NCBI RefSeq assembly: GCF_003265705.1
Contig: NW_020312817.1
Span: 34,435,820-34,499,819 of the forward strand
DNA: 64,000 bases
Source: Callorhinus ursinus
Taxonomy: Eukaryota; Chordata; Mammalia; Carnivora; Otariidae
Direction of reading: 5' to 3'
A program made the position numbers and the translations under genes. Below the pieces are notes generated by a model, which saw only the letters and a program-made list of their open reading frames with translations, had not been told where the DNA came from and made no database searches. Within the stretch, counting starts at the first letter, position 1. Each line of letters starts with the position of its first letter. Below are positions 49,866 to 62,111 of the stretch, one piece after another.

Positions 49866-50075
49866 GAGAATAACAAACCACAGACTGGGAGAAAATATTT
49901 GTAAAGCATATATCTAAGAAAGGACAACTACCCAAAATATACAAAGAACTCGTAACTCAACAGTAAGAAATTGAACAACCCAATTAAAAATTGGACAAAA
50001 ATCTGAACAGACACCCCAGCAGATGGCAAATAAGCATATGAAAAGATGTTCAACATCACATGTCAATACATCTCA
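49866..50075 (+). mobile_element. Old L1 ORF2 fragment
   Basis: 'agactgggagaaaatatttg', 'aatatacaaagaactcgtaa' and 'gaaaagatgttcaacatcac' are the ORF2 C-terminal region of L1, the same segment present at 60.2 kb. Confidence 0.88.
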
Positions 50076-50279
50076 GTTCCAACCAGAGATAATTCTCAAT
50101 CCAGCTCTGAAACCAGCAATTACTTAAACTGTATGGAACTAGAGAAAGAGGAGGAAGGTGAGAAGGCAGAAAACAAGGAGGAAAAACATCCTATAAGGAC
50201 TTTGGTTGAAGTATAGATGTACCATCCTTAAAGGATCAAGTGGCCAATACCCCTTCCAGGAAAAGATGATCCAGCAATT

Positions 50280-50445
50280 CTCAAAACACAACTCCTCACA
50301 CCTACATCACACGCAGATTCCTGGGCCCCACCTAGACTTGCTGAATCTGAATCAATAAACATGAGGTAGAGAAATGAGAATTACTTTAGCAAGCATGCCA
50401 GAAGATTCACATGCCCAAAATATGTCTGTAAAATACTGATTTAGA
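50280..50445 (+). repeat. MER5-like relic
   Basis: 'cgcagattcctgggccccac' and 'gctgaatctgaatcaataaa' resemble MER5. Confidence 0.65.
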
Positions 50446-50695
50446 GGAAAGCGAGTTCTACTCTCATAATGCCAAGTCATATAGCTCTCTTTTCAACTAC
50501 CTGGAAAAGTAAAGCTTAAGTCTCTGATGGCAGAATGAGAACAAAGCTCCAGCTGCCCTGAATGGAATTTGACACACAGTGCCCTTCCCAGGACTGAAGG
50601 ATAAAGATTCCTATCATTCAGACATTTTACTGAATTGCACCCAGATGAGACCCAATCAGCTTACAGTAAGAGATGCCATGAAAAACAGGAATTTG

Positions 50696-50894
50696 GGGTG
50701 CCCGGGTGGCTCAGTTGGTTAAGCATCTGCCTTTGGCACAGGTCGTGATCCCAGGGTCTTGGGATCGAATCCCACATCAGGCTCCCCGCTTAGCAGAGAG
50801 CCTACTTCTCCCTCTCCTCCCTGCTCCTGCTCTCTCTCGCTATCTCCATCTCTCCCTCTCCAATAAATAAATAAAATCCTTAAAAAAACAAAAC
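50696..50894 (+). mobile_element. SINEC
   Basis: Sense copy. Duplication 'aaaacaggaatttg' at 50682-50695 and 50895-50908. Confidence 0.97.
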
Positions 50895-50908
50895 AAAACA
50901 GGAATTTG

Positions 50909-51457
50909 TTCTATCTCCTGCAATGAAGGCTTTGAAGATGTTGCTGATTTAGAAAATGAATTCTCTTTGTAAGACACTCAGGAGACATTTCTTTCTTACG
51001 TTGTAAATAGTGGTCCATCTTCTGAACAACTAGATTTTTTTTTTATCTTTGGAGGAACTGAATTGCTTAAGTAATCAGAATCACCTCTGTACATTGACCA
51101 GTAGAACATTTACAGTTTAGTCTGAGGCTTATGCCCATCAAACGCCTAGAATTTAATAATGTGTATTTCTGAGTTAATTTCAGTCCTAACTCTTTTTATG
51201 ATCTTTCTCCTTTTTCCCCCTTGCCTTTTTCACCTACTTCCAATTTGTTATCTTTCTTTTATGTATCCTTATAAGCCACTTTAAAACACTTTTTTGAAAC
51301 AAAGCATGTTCTAGGCAAATAGATGGGTAGACAGAAAGATATAATCCTTACGGACCTCATTTTCCTCAGTTATAAATGAGGGATTCAGACCAGGTGATCA
51401 TTAATGTATTCTTCCAGGTCTAAAGCCCAAAATGCTTACATAAGTTTTGGTACAAGA
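50909..51457. other. Unique sequence
   Basis: Nothing recognised. Confidence 0.5.
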
Positions 51458-51473
51458 ATGAAATCTTCTTTTA

Positions 51474-51978
51474 TTTTTTTTTAATTTTTTATTGTTATGT
51501 TAATCACCATATATTACATCATTAGTTTTTGGTGCAGTGTTCCATGATTCATTGTTTGTGCATAACACCCAGTGCTCCATGCAGAACGTGCCCTCCTCAA
51601 TACCCGTCACCAGGCTAACCCATCCCCCCACCCCCCTCCCCTCTAGAACCCTCAGTTTGTTTTTCAGAGTCCATCATCTCTCATGGTTCGTCTCCCCCTC
51701 TGACATACTCCCCTTTTCTTCCTCTCCTGTTATCTTCTTCTTTTTCTTTTTTCTTAAAATATGTTGCGTTATTTGTTTCAGAAGTACAGATCTGTGATTC
51801 AACAGTCTTGCACAATTCACAGCGCTCACCGTAGCACATACCCTCCCCAATGTCTATCACCCAGCCACCCCATCCCTCCCACCCCCAACCACTCCAGTAA
51901 CACTCAGTTTGTTTCCTGAGATTAAGAATTCCTCATATCAGTGAGGTCATGTGATACATGTCTTTCTCTGATTGACTC
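51474..51978 (-). mobile_element. 5'-truncated young L1, antisense (505 bp)
   Basis: Antisense of the same two-module 3' UTR as 36340-36994. Exact 16-bp duplication 'atgaaatcttctttta' at 51458-51473 and 51979-51994. The 86-codon frame at 51537-51797 is L1 3' UTR, not coding. Confidence 0.97.
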
Positions 51979-51994
51979 ATGAAATCTTCTTTTA

Positions 51995-53420
51995 AACATA
52001 CCATATTTCTAATGTGTTCTTGCAACATTTTGCTAACCAAGAGCTTAGTCAGAAAAGTGAAGGAATATCAATTTCAGAAAGGATTTTATATCTACATAAT
52101 GTAACTGCTTTTCACTCCATCTGATTTTAGGATAGTGCTTTATGACTCTATGAAACCAACTGAAAAAGAGAAAAACTACAGTGTCAGTAAAAAAAAAAAT
52201 CTTAATTTTAATCAACTTTGCTTATTCCACCATCTTCCCCCATATTTTTAATCTTGTTGTTCCATCTTTTCCTTCTACCAGTAGATATAGATATGAAATT
52301 TTTTAGAGGCAATAGTTACAAAGTTTTGATTTTCAGACTATAACAACATCAAATATCGTGAATGTATTCACAGTACATTATATGCTTACAAATAGTTAAA
52401 ATGATACATATTATGTATATTTCACCACCATTTTTTAAAAAAACAAAAGTTAGCCATTATCAATCACAAGAGGTTGCTACCTTTAAACCTTACCCTGTGC
52501 GTTAATATCTTTGTATTATTCTTTCTAATTTATGTTTGAATATTTCCTATATTCAAAAAACTATAAAATGGCAGTGTTAATTTGTAAATTCTAATTTCTT
52601 TTCAATAATGTTGCTATCTAAAGAAACATAAACAGCAGTTCACAGAATACAGCTGCCACAGAATTACCAGGGAGATACTGTTTTCTCCTAAATAATTTAG
52701 ACACTTTTTAAATTTATTATCATTAACTTATTTGAATAACATTCGAGAGTGTTTCCTAGGATATACTTTCACTCCAAAACACTTCAGTGAGACTTCCATA
52801 AATCATCATCCCTGCCTAAATAACCCACTAGGTCTATTTTCAGCCCCTCTGTCCAAACATTAAGATCTTATTCACATTCCCTAAACAAAAGTCTCCTTTG
52901 TTTTACCTCAAAAAAAAAAAAAAGTGTAAAGTCGTATATGTAGATATAAATGTAGCTAGACAGAGACACAGACATAAAGGTGACTGTTACTGCCAGATTG
53001 AAAATCCGCATTTAGCAAGCATGGGAAGCATGGAAAACTCAAAAAGGTGAGAGACAGTAGGAGAGAATTTAACCTGATCTTTATCAAGACCTTTTGTGTT
53101 TTGCAAGGTGTTTGAAATAGAAAGTCTCATTGAATTCTTGTCCTCTGGTCTCAAACCAACAACACACCACTAGCATTTGAGACAGACTTGCTCATCTCTT
53201 TCCTCTGTCCTCCTTCTACCTACTTTAATACCTTAGTCCTAGTTCTAAACTGTTGGTTCTGTGGTGTCACTTCAGGCCCCACATTTGACCCCTTCAGATA
53301 TGGCATTTGGACCTTTCCTGTAACAGAGAAAAAGCAGCACAATGCAGCCTCACCACCTGCTTCCTGCTGACCCCAAAAAGGCTGAATGAAGGTACAGTTC
53401 CACCCACTACACCTTCTCTG
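51995..53420. other. Unique sequence
   Basis: Nothing recognised. Confidence 0.5.
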
Positions 53421-53437
53421 AGGCAGGCTTATTTTTT

Positions 53438-53639
53438 TTTTTAAGATTTATTTATTTATTTGAGAGAGCGAGCACAAGCGGAGGGAGGGGCAGAAGGAGA
53501 GGGAGAGAAATCCTCAAGCACTCCCCGCTGAGTGGGGAGCCTGAGGCAGGGCTTGATTCCAGGACCCTGAGATCATGACCTGAGCCGAAATCAAGAGTTG
53601 GTCGGGTCGCCTAACCGATTGAGCCACCCAGGAGCCCCA
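53438..53639 (-). mobile_element. SINEC, diverged
   Basis: Antisense copy of an older subfamily. Exact 17-bp duplication 'aggcaggcttatttttt' at 53421-53437 and 53640-53656. Confidence 0.97.
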
Positions 53640-53656
53640 AGGCAGGCTTATTTTTT

Positions 53657-54784
53657 CACGTGTGTCTGCTGACGGAAAGCACCACTCTTACCAAACAACC
53701 ACCTACCCTAAAGGCAAAAGGAGAACTGGCCCCTTTCTGTACTTGCAACAAGTGGAATGTTGGAAATGATGGAATATTTTGGAAAACCACAGAACTAGAA
53801 GTAGCAGTCACTGGTCTCCCAATCCACATCACGGTAAATTCAAGAATCCTGTGGAGTTTTATAGACTTGACCTTGGTCCCACCCAAAATGGTCCCATGTA
53901 AGTGCATTAAGTGGACAGAGGCTCCTTCTTAGGAGCCAGCCACACAAGAAACCCTCTATACACATTACTGATTCTTCCCTTGGCCTTCTGTCTCTCATGG
54001 TTGGACCCCATATGCTACCACTGATCAAACAGTCCCGCCCTTCATTTTATACTTGGGTTCTCTCATTAGCCCAGATTTGAGATGTAAAGAATGTGAGCCT
54101 TCTTAATACTCCCAACCTACATTTCAAATAAATTTAACTGGCTGTCAAACCTTACTTTATCAAGTTATCACTACCGGAGACTTCATTTCATATAACTCAT
54201 GGTTATTTATAAGACTTTATATTAAAGCAAACACCCGAAACAGGAAAAAGAAAGAGCAATAAACAGATTTTAAATATATAGACTAAAGCCTATAAGAATA
54301 GCTTCTTTCAAAGTCCTTCTGAAGTCTTACATTGAAATAATCATTAATACAAGTTAATTCACTAGCATAATGACAATTAAAAGTTGTTACAAATAAGAAA
54401 AATGAGCAAGTCACATTGTTACAAATATTTTTGTTGCCCTTTTAAAGATTTGTGAAATATAAGGTTGAACACAGTAATTTAATGTCTTTTAAACTGTCAC
54501 CTAAATATCATGTTCCTTTTAAAATTACAACCTCTCTTAGTCCTAATGAATCATAAATCCATTACTGTTAAACTCATGACTGATTCTAGGCTAAAGAGCA
54601 CCCCATAGTTGGCTTACATTTTATTATGCCCCGTTAAATTGCTTTTGCTATGTTCTTTCAAATTTTTTAAAGTGTGTTTTTCATTGAATATGCAGTAATT
54701 TTATATAGTTAGAAAAGAGGCAATTTTTTAAATGAAAATCTTAAGTTTTATTTCAGGATGCACAAGCTTCATCTTAATCGTCTT
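53657..54784. other. Unassigned sequence
   Basis: 53660-53932 is open on the plus strand (90 codons) and nearly so on the minus, without recognisable domain, splice signals or start context. 53650-54150 is less AT-rich than its surroundings and could be an old repeat that I cannot name. Confidence 0.35.
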
Positions 54785-54850
54785 TATTAGACTGGTGCTT
54801 AGCATAGAGCCTGGCATATTACTGGCATCTAATAAATGCTGATTGAATTA
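54785..54850 (+). repeat. L2/MIR-type 3' end relic
   Basis: 'gcttagcatagagcctggca' then 'ctaataaatgctgattgaat'. Confidence 0.6.
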
Positions 54851-56653
54851 AGAAAAAATGTTTTTCACACAATCAATTCCTGTATATATCTATGCTAAAG
54901 TTGTGCTATGATCATGACACTATTCTCTAGGCCTGCCCATGAAAGACTTGAAACTTCTAAGAGGGCTGTTCAGTTTTGCTTTTTTGCTTTCTTCTGGTTT
55001 GTTTTCCTCTTAGTGTGTTTAAGATGACATATTTCTTTAATCCTAAAGTTATATGGATTATAAAGGAAACATCAATTTAATAATAGCTTTTCAGGTGAAA
55101 AAAGAAAAAAAAGGAACTACCCAAGTGAATGTATACATCGATTTTATTATGTATCCCAATCTTACAAATGTGAAAACACAAAAACTTTGTGTCTTGGAAC
55201 CCAGTAGATAAAGCATAATGGTGGTGACTTGTCATGTTATTATGAACTGTCTTTGTTCTGTTTTCCAGCCCATCAAATGAACTTATGATGGAAGGTGTTC
55301 TCATGATGCTGTTTGGGAGAAGTGTAGGGGCAGTACAGAGTGTGGTGGGTTTTTCTACTCATGACACTGTTTGGAGGAAGTCTATGGGAAGTATTAGATC
55401 AAAGGCTATATCTTCCCATAGCCTTTTGTTCAGTGTCTATTGTACCATGGATTCCTAACAAATATGAAATAGCAAGCATCTCATGCAACAAGGGAAAGGG
55501 TAATACTTTTCACCAAGGACAAGTACCAAGAGTACCTTGAAAGAGAATTTTGAAATGTGTATATGGAAATTTATATAATGGAGGTGTTTTTATCTAAATA
55601 ATTATGAGAGGAATTAAAGTTTAAATTGCTCAGATTTCTCCTTCCTTATAACCCAGTCTAAATGACTCTATTTTGAAAACTTGAAGTTCAAACAATTATC
55701 AGGTTTATAAAGGCAGGTAAAAATAGCCTGGGAGAATAATAAGGAATGGAGAGACGAAGAAAAGAAGAGAGAATCAAAGGTAAAATATAGGTTAAAAAAG
55801 TTCTTGGGAGTTCTAGGACATTCTAATACAAATCATCAACTGTTACTTGTCCAACATAAAATGCCTGCCCTGCATTTATTTCTGGAATTGTAAATGGCCT
55901 GAAATAAACATCCTAACAAGGCGCATGAAACAAAGCATAAAAATGCTGTCACTGAGTCTCCTAAACAAGATGCTTTATTATGCCCAGATGATTTTTAATT
56001 CAACTTTTAATTCTTCTCTGCCTTTGAGCATGCTTCTGAGTTGTTTTTCCCTAATAAGAGTTTTCATATATCCAGGAAATGCAAGCTAATTTTAATTTCC
56101 ATCTAAGCAAATCAAAGAGGAAGATAAGCATGATCCTGAAAATAAAATAATATGATGTATCCCAAATTCTCATCTAAATGATAGAAGGCTGCTACTATTT
56201 TTATTTGTGAATGTGAATAAGCAAAAGTTGATTATACAACAGTTGGAAAGAAAGGATTTTTTAAAAATTTCCATCATCTACTTACTTAATGCCACTATTT
56301 ATATTACATTTAGAATGATTTTGTTAGTAGAAATTCTTTGTAGCAAATATAATTCTCAAATGCTTATCTGCTCTAAATAGAAAGCAACTGTGTTTGAATA
56401 ATGATCATAGTCCCACTGGCACAATTCCTAATTTTTTATTCCAATTAATGATTATTGGAATACAAAGGTGATGGTTTTTTACAAACAGAGCTCTGATTTA
56501 GTAATGAAAATAAACACTCAGTATATCAATGTAGAAATTACATATTCATTCTAGTATAAACCGTCAGAAGATCATTTAATTCATTCCCCAGGTTTCTATG
56601 TAAATGATACAAAATAAATTATAGTTGATGATGTTCTTAAACATATCTAGTGG
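54851..56653. other. Unique sequence
   Basis: Nothing recognised. Confidence 0.5.
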
Positions 56654-56665
56654 AGATTCTACTTT

Positions 56666-56853
56666 TTTTTTTTAAGATTTTATTTATTTGACAGAGAGAC
56701 AGCGAGAGAAGGAACACAAGCAGGGGGAGTGGGAAAGGGAGAAGCAGGCTTCCTGAGGAGCAGGGAGCCCAATGCGGGGCTGGATCCCAGGACCCTGGGA
56801 TCATGACCTGAGCTAAAGGCAGACACTTAATGACTGAGCCACCCAGGCACCCC
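56666..56853 (-). mobile_element. SINEC
   Basis: Antisense copy. Duplication 'agattctacttt' at 56654-56665 and 56854-56865. Confidence 0.97.
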
Positions 56854-57025
56854 AGATTCTACTTTCTTGAACAATAATTAGTTCTAGTGACACATTTCTG
56901 AGAATTCTTAAAAAAAAGTAATCTACCCCTGGCTAATCTAAATCCCTTCTGAAATGTTAATCCTATTTTTTTCTCTAGTGTCAAGAAGAGCCCAACTGGT
57001 GAAACTCTCTAAAAATGCATTTATC

Positions 57026-57213
57026 GGGACGCCTGGGTGGCTCAGTCGTTAAGCATCTGCCTTCAGCTCAGGTCATGACCTCAGGGTCCTGGAATCGAGT
57101 CCCACATTGGGCTCCTTGCTCAGTGAGGAGCTTGCTTCTCCCTCTCCCTCTGCTGCTCCCCCTGCTTGTGCTCTCTCTCTCTCTGACAAATAAATAAAAA
57201 TCGTTAAAAAAAG
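57026..57213 (+). mobile_element. SINEC
   Basis: Sense copy. Exact duplication 'aaaaatgcatttatc' at 57011-57025 and 57214-57228. Confidence 0.97.
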
Positions 57214-57228
57214 AAAAATGCATTTATC

Positions 57229-58031
57229 TTCTTCAATATGCACCAAACAAGACTGTGATATGAAATCAAGAAAGGTTTTTTTTTTTGTCTTAGCTTCTAA
57301 GTTATCTAAGGATAAGGTGTGTCATTACATCTCCATAACCCTGGGTGAGACTACAGGTATGTAGATGTGCATATTTGTATACAATGCTTACATCCTGAGT
57401 TAGTTGTTTTGTTGTTGTTGTTGTTGTTTTTCATGGATACTTCACTTGAAAAAATCCTTTTCTGAGTGCCTTGAGTATTATAGCTGTAGGGTACATTGGA
57501 AAAGAGCTACAAAACATTACTCACAGTTATTGTTCCCCAAATAAGTAAAACAAGAGTTGGGAGGATTTAGAGTGTATCACTATCAGAGTTTCTCCTCCAC
57601 CAGAATTATTCTGAGAGAGTAAAAAAAAAAAAAAAAAAAAAAAAAGATTACATCTATAACTGGAAAAAGTTTGATCATGAGGGTTTTTTTTTTTTATCCC
57701 CAGGAATTGAAGAATACATTACAACTTCTTTGAAATCAGTAAGGTGGATTATTACCTAAGGTTAAACAAACATCCAGAATTGAGCCTTGAAGGAAAAGCT
57801 ACCTGGGATTTGAAGCCAATTTAGGATTCACAGAGGATAGAGAAGAAAATAAAGCTTTTAATGTGTATAGTAAAAAGAAAGGAGGAAAGAAAGAATGACG
57901 AATATCACATGAGAAAGAACACCTGTATATATCAGAAACTTTGTTTTGACTCAACAGGCTGCTCTACAATACTTCAAAGTTTTGGAATTTATTTAATACT
58001 TAAGTTTTAGCAATTTTAAGAAAGTCGGTAT
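57229..58031. other. Unique sequence with simple repeats
   Basis: Contains a (TTG)n run near 57405-57428 and an A24-type homopolymer near 57621-57645. Confidence 0.6.
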
Positions 58032-58127
58032 TTTTTTTAAGTAATGTCTACAGCCAAGGTGGGGCTCAAACTCATGACTCCAAGATCAAGAGTCGCATGC
58101 TTTTCTGACTGAGCCAGCCAGGAACCC
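58032..58127 (-). mobile_element. Short SINEC variant, old
   Basis: Antisense of the short class seen at 13228: 'taagtaatgtctacagccaa', 'tggggctcaaactcatgac', 'ctgactgagccagccaggaa'. No clear target-site duplication. Confidence 0.82.
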
Positions 58128-59025
58128 CTGTATATTTTTAATTGTAAGTAATTTGTGGTTAATATTTCTAAAAATTTTCTCCAGTGAGAATGAGCAACTA
58201 AAATACCCTGCCACCATCATGACACTGAATGTGTACTACAGTAATAGCTCCAGTGAAGAGAAATCTCACCACTAGACTATAGAAACCGCAAGATAACTTA
58301 TAACTGAGAAATGGCACTTCAGAACTGTAATAAATTTTAGGATTCTGTTTTCTATTTTTGTAAAAAATGTCACTGGGATTTTGATATGAATTGCATTGAA
58401 TCTGTACGTTGTGTTTGCTAATCCATGAACACAATTTCTTTGTATCTTTTTAGATTTCTTTCATCTATGTTTTACAAATTTCAGTATACAAGTCTTTCAC
58501 CTTCTTTGGTAAGTTTATTCCTAAGTATTTGATTCTTTTTGGTACTATTGTAAATGGGATTGTCTCTTAATTTCCTTTTCAAATGGTTCATTGTCAGTGT
58601 ATAGAAATACAACTGATTTTTGTGTTGGGTTTGTATCCTGCAACTTTAATAAATTCATTTATTAGTTCTAACAATTTTTTGTGCAGCTTTAGAGTTTTCA
58701 ATATATACAATCTAAAATTCATATGGGAACCACAAAGAACCCCAAATAGTCAAAACAATCTTGAGAAATAAAAATAAAGCTGGAAGCATTATACTTTCTG
58801 ATTTTAAAATATATTGAAAAGCTACAGTAATTAGAACAGTATAGTGCTGGCATAAAGATAGACATGTAAATCACTGGCACAGAATAGGAAAATAAACCAA
58901 ACATGTATAGTCAACTGACCTTCAACAGGGTACCAAGAATACATAATAAGGAAAGGACAGTCTTCTCAAACAAATGATGCGGGGAAAACTGTATATCCAC
59001 ATGCAAAAGAAAAGGACACAGTCCT

Positions 59026-59217
59026 GGGACGCCTACGTGGCTCAGTCGTTAAGCGTCTGCATTCAGCTCAGGTCATGATCCCAGGGTCCTGGGATCGAGC
59101 CCCGCATCGGGCTCCCTGCTCCGCGGGAAGCCTGCTTCTCCCCCTCCCACTCTCCCTGCTTATGTTCCCTCTCTCACTGTGTCTCTCTCTGTCAAATAAA
59201 CAAAATCTTAAAAAAAA
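59026..59217 (+). mobile_element. SINEC nested in L1
   Basis: Sense copy with head 'gggacgcctacgtggctcag'. Duplication aaaggacacagtcct (59011-59025) / aaaagacacattcct (59218-59232). Confidence 0.95.
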
Positions 59218-59493
59218 AAAAGACACATTCCTTCCCTTCTAGAGTCTTTGAATGGCCTAATAATTAAATTGATATAAGACAGATTAATGGTAAAAAATAA
59301 ATTTAATTTCATATGTACATGAGCTCATAAAAATATGACTCAAACAAATGACCAAAGCAAACAGCTTTCATACCTTTTAGACAGAGAAATAATGAATTTT
59401 TGAAAAATTGACAAAACAGAGAAGTTTGAGCTTGGGGTAGTAAATTAGCGAAGAAGTAACAAGGTTTGTTTATATAGCATTCACAGGTTATAT

Positions 59494-59561
59494 AATTCCT
59501 TATCTTTGGTAATAAAGATGTCTTTATTAAATTCCTTATCTTTGGTAATAAAGATGTCTTT
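59494..59561 (+). repeat. 36-bp period tandem duplication
   Basis: aattccttatctttggtaat and the following 12 bases occur identically at 59494-59525 and 59530-59561. Confidence 0.95.
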
Positions 59562-59699
59562 CTTTTCTCTGGTACAAGGAGGGTACCTTCCAGATGGGAA
59601 ATGTATTTTCTGCATTCAGGAGAACAAAGAAAGACCAGTGCATTTTTCTTGCACCAGCTGTTTCTTGAGTAACTTTAATTCAAAATAATCAAAATGCCA

Positions 59700-59903
59700 G
59701 GGGTGCCTGGGTGGCAGAGTCAGTTTAGCATCCAACTCTTGGTTTCGGCTCAGGTCATGATCTCAGGGTCCTGGGATCAAGTCCTGCATCAGGCTCCATG
59801 CTCAGTGTAGAGTCTGCTTGAGATTCTCTCTCCCTCTCCCTCTGCCCCGCCTGCTTGTGCTCTCTCTCTCTCTCTCTCAAATAAATAAATAAATCTTTTA
59901 AAA
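59700..59903 (+). mobile_element. SINEC, older subfamily
   Basis: Sense copy with 'gtggcagagtcagtttagc' head. Probable duplication aaataatcaaaatgcca / aaataattaacatgtca, three mismatches. Confidence 0.93.
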
Positions 59904-60798
59904 AAATAATTAACATGTCAAAGTGGAATATTTTTGGGTAGCTTGCCCTGAACCCCATCACACTATAGGCAAAAATCAACTCAATATGGATTAAAGGCTT
60001 AAATGTAAGACCTGAAACTGTAAAACACCTAGAATAAAACATAGGGGAAAAGCTTCAAGACATTGGCCTTAACAATGATTTCTTGAATATGACACTAAAA
60101 ACACAGGCAAAAAAATCAAAAATAGACAAGTGGGGCTACATCAAACTACAGTGTTTCTGTACAGCAAACAAAACAATCAACAGAATAAAAAGGCAACCTA
60201 CAGAATGGGAGAAAATATTTCCAAACCATATATCTGGTAAGGGGTGAGTATCCAAATATACAAGGAACTCATATAACTCAATAGCAAACAAACAGAAATA
60301 ACTAGATGAAAAAAAAAATGGGCAAAGGACCTGAATAGACATTTCTCCAAAGAAGACACACATAAGATTAAGAGGTATATGAAAAAATGTTCAACATCAC
60401 TAATAATCAGGGAAATGCAAATCAAAACCATAATCAGATATCACCTCACATCTGTTAGAATGGCTACTATAAAAAAAAAAAAAAAGGATAGCAAGCGTTG
60501 GCAAGGATGTGAAGAAATTTGAACACTTGTACCCTATTGGTGGAAATTTAAAAAGGTTTTTCCACTATGGACATCCCTCAGAAAATTTTAAATAAAGCTA
60601 CCATATGATTTAGCAATAATAATTTAGAAGAACTGCAATATAGATCCTGAAGAGATATTCGCAGTCCCATTCAACACATCATTCACAACAGCCAAGATGT
60701 AGAAACAAGCTAAATGTCCAATGACAAATGACTGGTGAAAGAAAATGTGGTATGTACACAGAATGGAATATTGATTGGCCTTTAAAAAAAAGGAAATG

Positions 60799-61050
60799 AG
60801 GGGCGCCTGGGTGGCTCAGTTGGTTAAGTGACTGCCTTCGGCTCAGGTCATGATCCTGGAGTCCCGGGATCGAGTCCCACATCAGGCTTCCTGCTCAGCG
60901 GGGAGTCTGCTTCTCCCTCTGACCCTCTGACCCTCTGACCCTCTTCCCTCTTGTGCTTTCTATCTCTCATTCTCTCTCTCTCTCATTCTCTCTCTCTCTC
61001 AAATAAATAAATAAAATCTTTAAAAAAATAAAAATAAAAAATAAAAAATA
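60799..61050 (+). mobile_element. SINEC nested in L1, with complex A-rich tail
   Basis: Sense copy containing a (GACCCTCT)n-type micro-array (60918-60945), two CT runs and a (A)nT tail. Duplication 'aaaaaaaggaaatg' at 60785-60798 and 61051-61064; L1 sequence resumes directly. Confidence 0.96.
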
Positions 61051-61444
61051 AAAAAAAGGAAATGTTACCCATATGCAATTACATAAATGAACCTGAGGAC
61101 ATTATGTTAAGTAAAATAAGCCAGTCGCAAAAGGACAAATATTGCATGATCCATTTATATGAGAAATCTAAAATAGTCAAACTCATAGTAGCAGAGTAGA
61201 ATGGTGGTTTCCAGGGTGCTGGGGAAGGGGGCAGTGAGAGTTGCTGTTCAGCAAGTATAAAGCTTCAGTTATGCAAGATGAATAAGTTCTAGAGATGTGT
61301 ACAACACTGTGCCTGTAGTTAACAATACAGTATTGTACACTTTAAAACTTTTTTAAGAGGGCAGATCTCATGCCAAGTGTTCTTACCACACACACCCACA
61401 CAGAACTGTAATAAAACCCATTTACAGCAAACCTAATTATTATA

Positions 61445-61495
61445 AGAAGATATATATATATGCACGTGTGTATACATACATATGTGTTATATGTA
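61445..61495 (+). repeat. AT/AC-rich simple repeat
   Basis: 'atatatatatatgcacgtgt' then 'atacatacatatgtgtta'. Confidence 0.8.
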
Positions 61496-61591
61496 GAGCT
61501 AGAGTTCTGAACGTGTTTCTTTTATGTTTCTTAGAAATGAAAATTGAGTAGTACTTTTTGAAAATCACAACAGACTCAAGCACTGACTTTT

Positions 61592-61787
61592 TTTTTTTTA
61601 AGATTTTATTTATTTATTTGACAGAGAGAGAGAGAGCATGAGAGCAGGAACACAAGCAGGGGGAGTGGAAGAGGGAGAAGCAGGCTTCCTGCCGAGCAGG
61701 GAGCCCGATATGGGACTCGATCCCAGGACCCCGGAATCATGACCTGAGCCGAAGGCAGACGTTCAACGACTGAGCCACCCAGGCACC
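61592..61787 (-). mobile_element. SINEC
   Basis: Antisense copy. Duplication 'ctcaagcactgactttt' at 61575-61591 and 61788-61804 is exact. Confidence 0.97.
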
Positions 61788-61879
61788 CTCAAGCACTGAC
61801 TTTTGACATATGATTGGTAGCTCTTTATAAACATTTCTAAGAGAACTTATAGAAGGAATGGACATTCAGAACTCTATTT

Positions 61880-62010
61880 CTACACACAAGTATATACACA
61901 TAAACATATATGGAAAGATATATACGTATACACAACATACACACATATATGTAAATATACATATATATGCTTGCACACATATAAATGCATATAAATAAAT
62001 GTACATACCA
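61880..62010 (+). repeat. Degenerate (TA)(CA) simple repeat
   Basis: Alternating AT/AC-rich tract; produces the tyrosine/cysteine-rich pseudo-frame at 61866-62090. Confidence 0.85.
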
Positions 62011-62111
62011 CAGGTCAAATCAAAGCTAAATGAAATAAATATCACATCATAATATGACATTATAAATGACATCAATATCCCCTTCACCATGCTCTATCCT
62101 ACTAAAAGGGG

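Larger units (their letters stand above)
59235..59950. mobile_element. Unclassified element inserted in L1, possibly LTR-derived
   Basis: L1 ORF2 homology stops after 59232 and resumes at about 59955 ('ggcaaaaatcaactcaatat'). The roughly 500 bp in between, apart from the SINEC at 59700, are not L1 and end 'gtagcttgccctgaacccc', a phrase I associate with old LTRs, but I cannot name it. It holds an internal 36-bp duplication at 59494-59561. Confidence 0.6.
58335..61401 (+). mobile_element. Twin-primed (5'-inverted) L1 with nested insertions
   Basis: Exact 14-bp duplications 'agaactgtaataaa' at 58321-58334 and 61402-61415 bound the whole element. 58335-58705 is antisense ORF2; from about 58706 the sequence is sense ORF2 ('tctaaaattcatatgggaac') and runs to the 3' UTR ('ggtttccagggtgctgggg', 'ttaacaatacagtattgtac'). 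The inverted arm ends with the segment that in L1 directly precedes the start of the sense arm, as twin priming predicts. Sense sequence is interrupted by SINECs at 59026, 59700 and 60799 and by an unclassified element. ORF2 is full of stops. Confidence 0.92.

Noticed and set aside
53656..53932. Overlapping plus (90 codon) and minus (83 codon) frames
   Set aside because: Could be an old element, but no domain, start context or splice signal supports coding on either strand.
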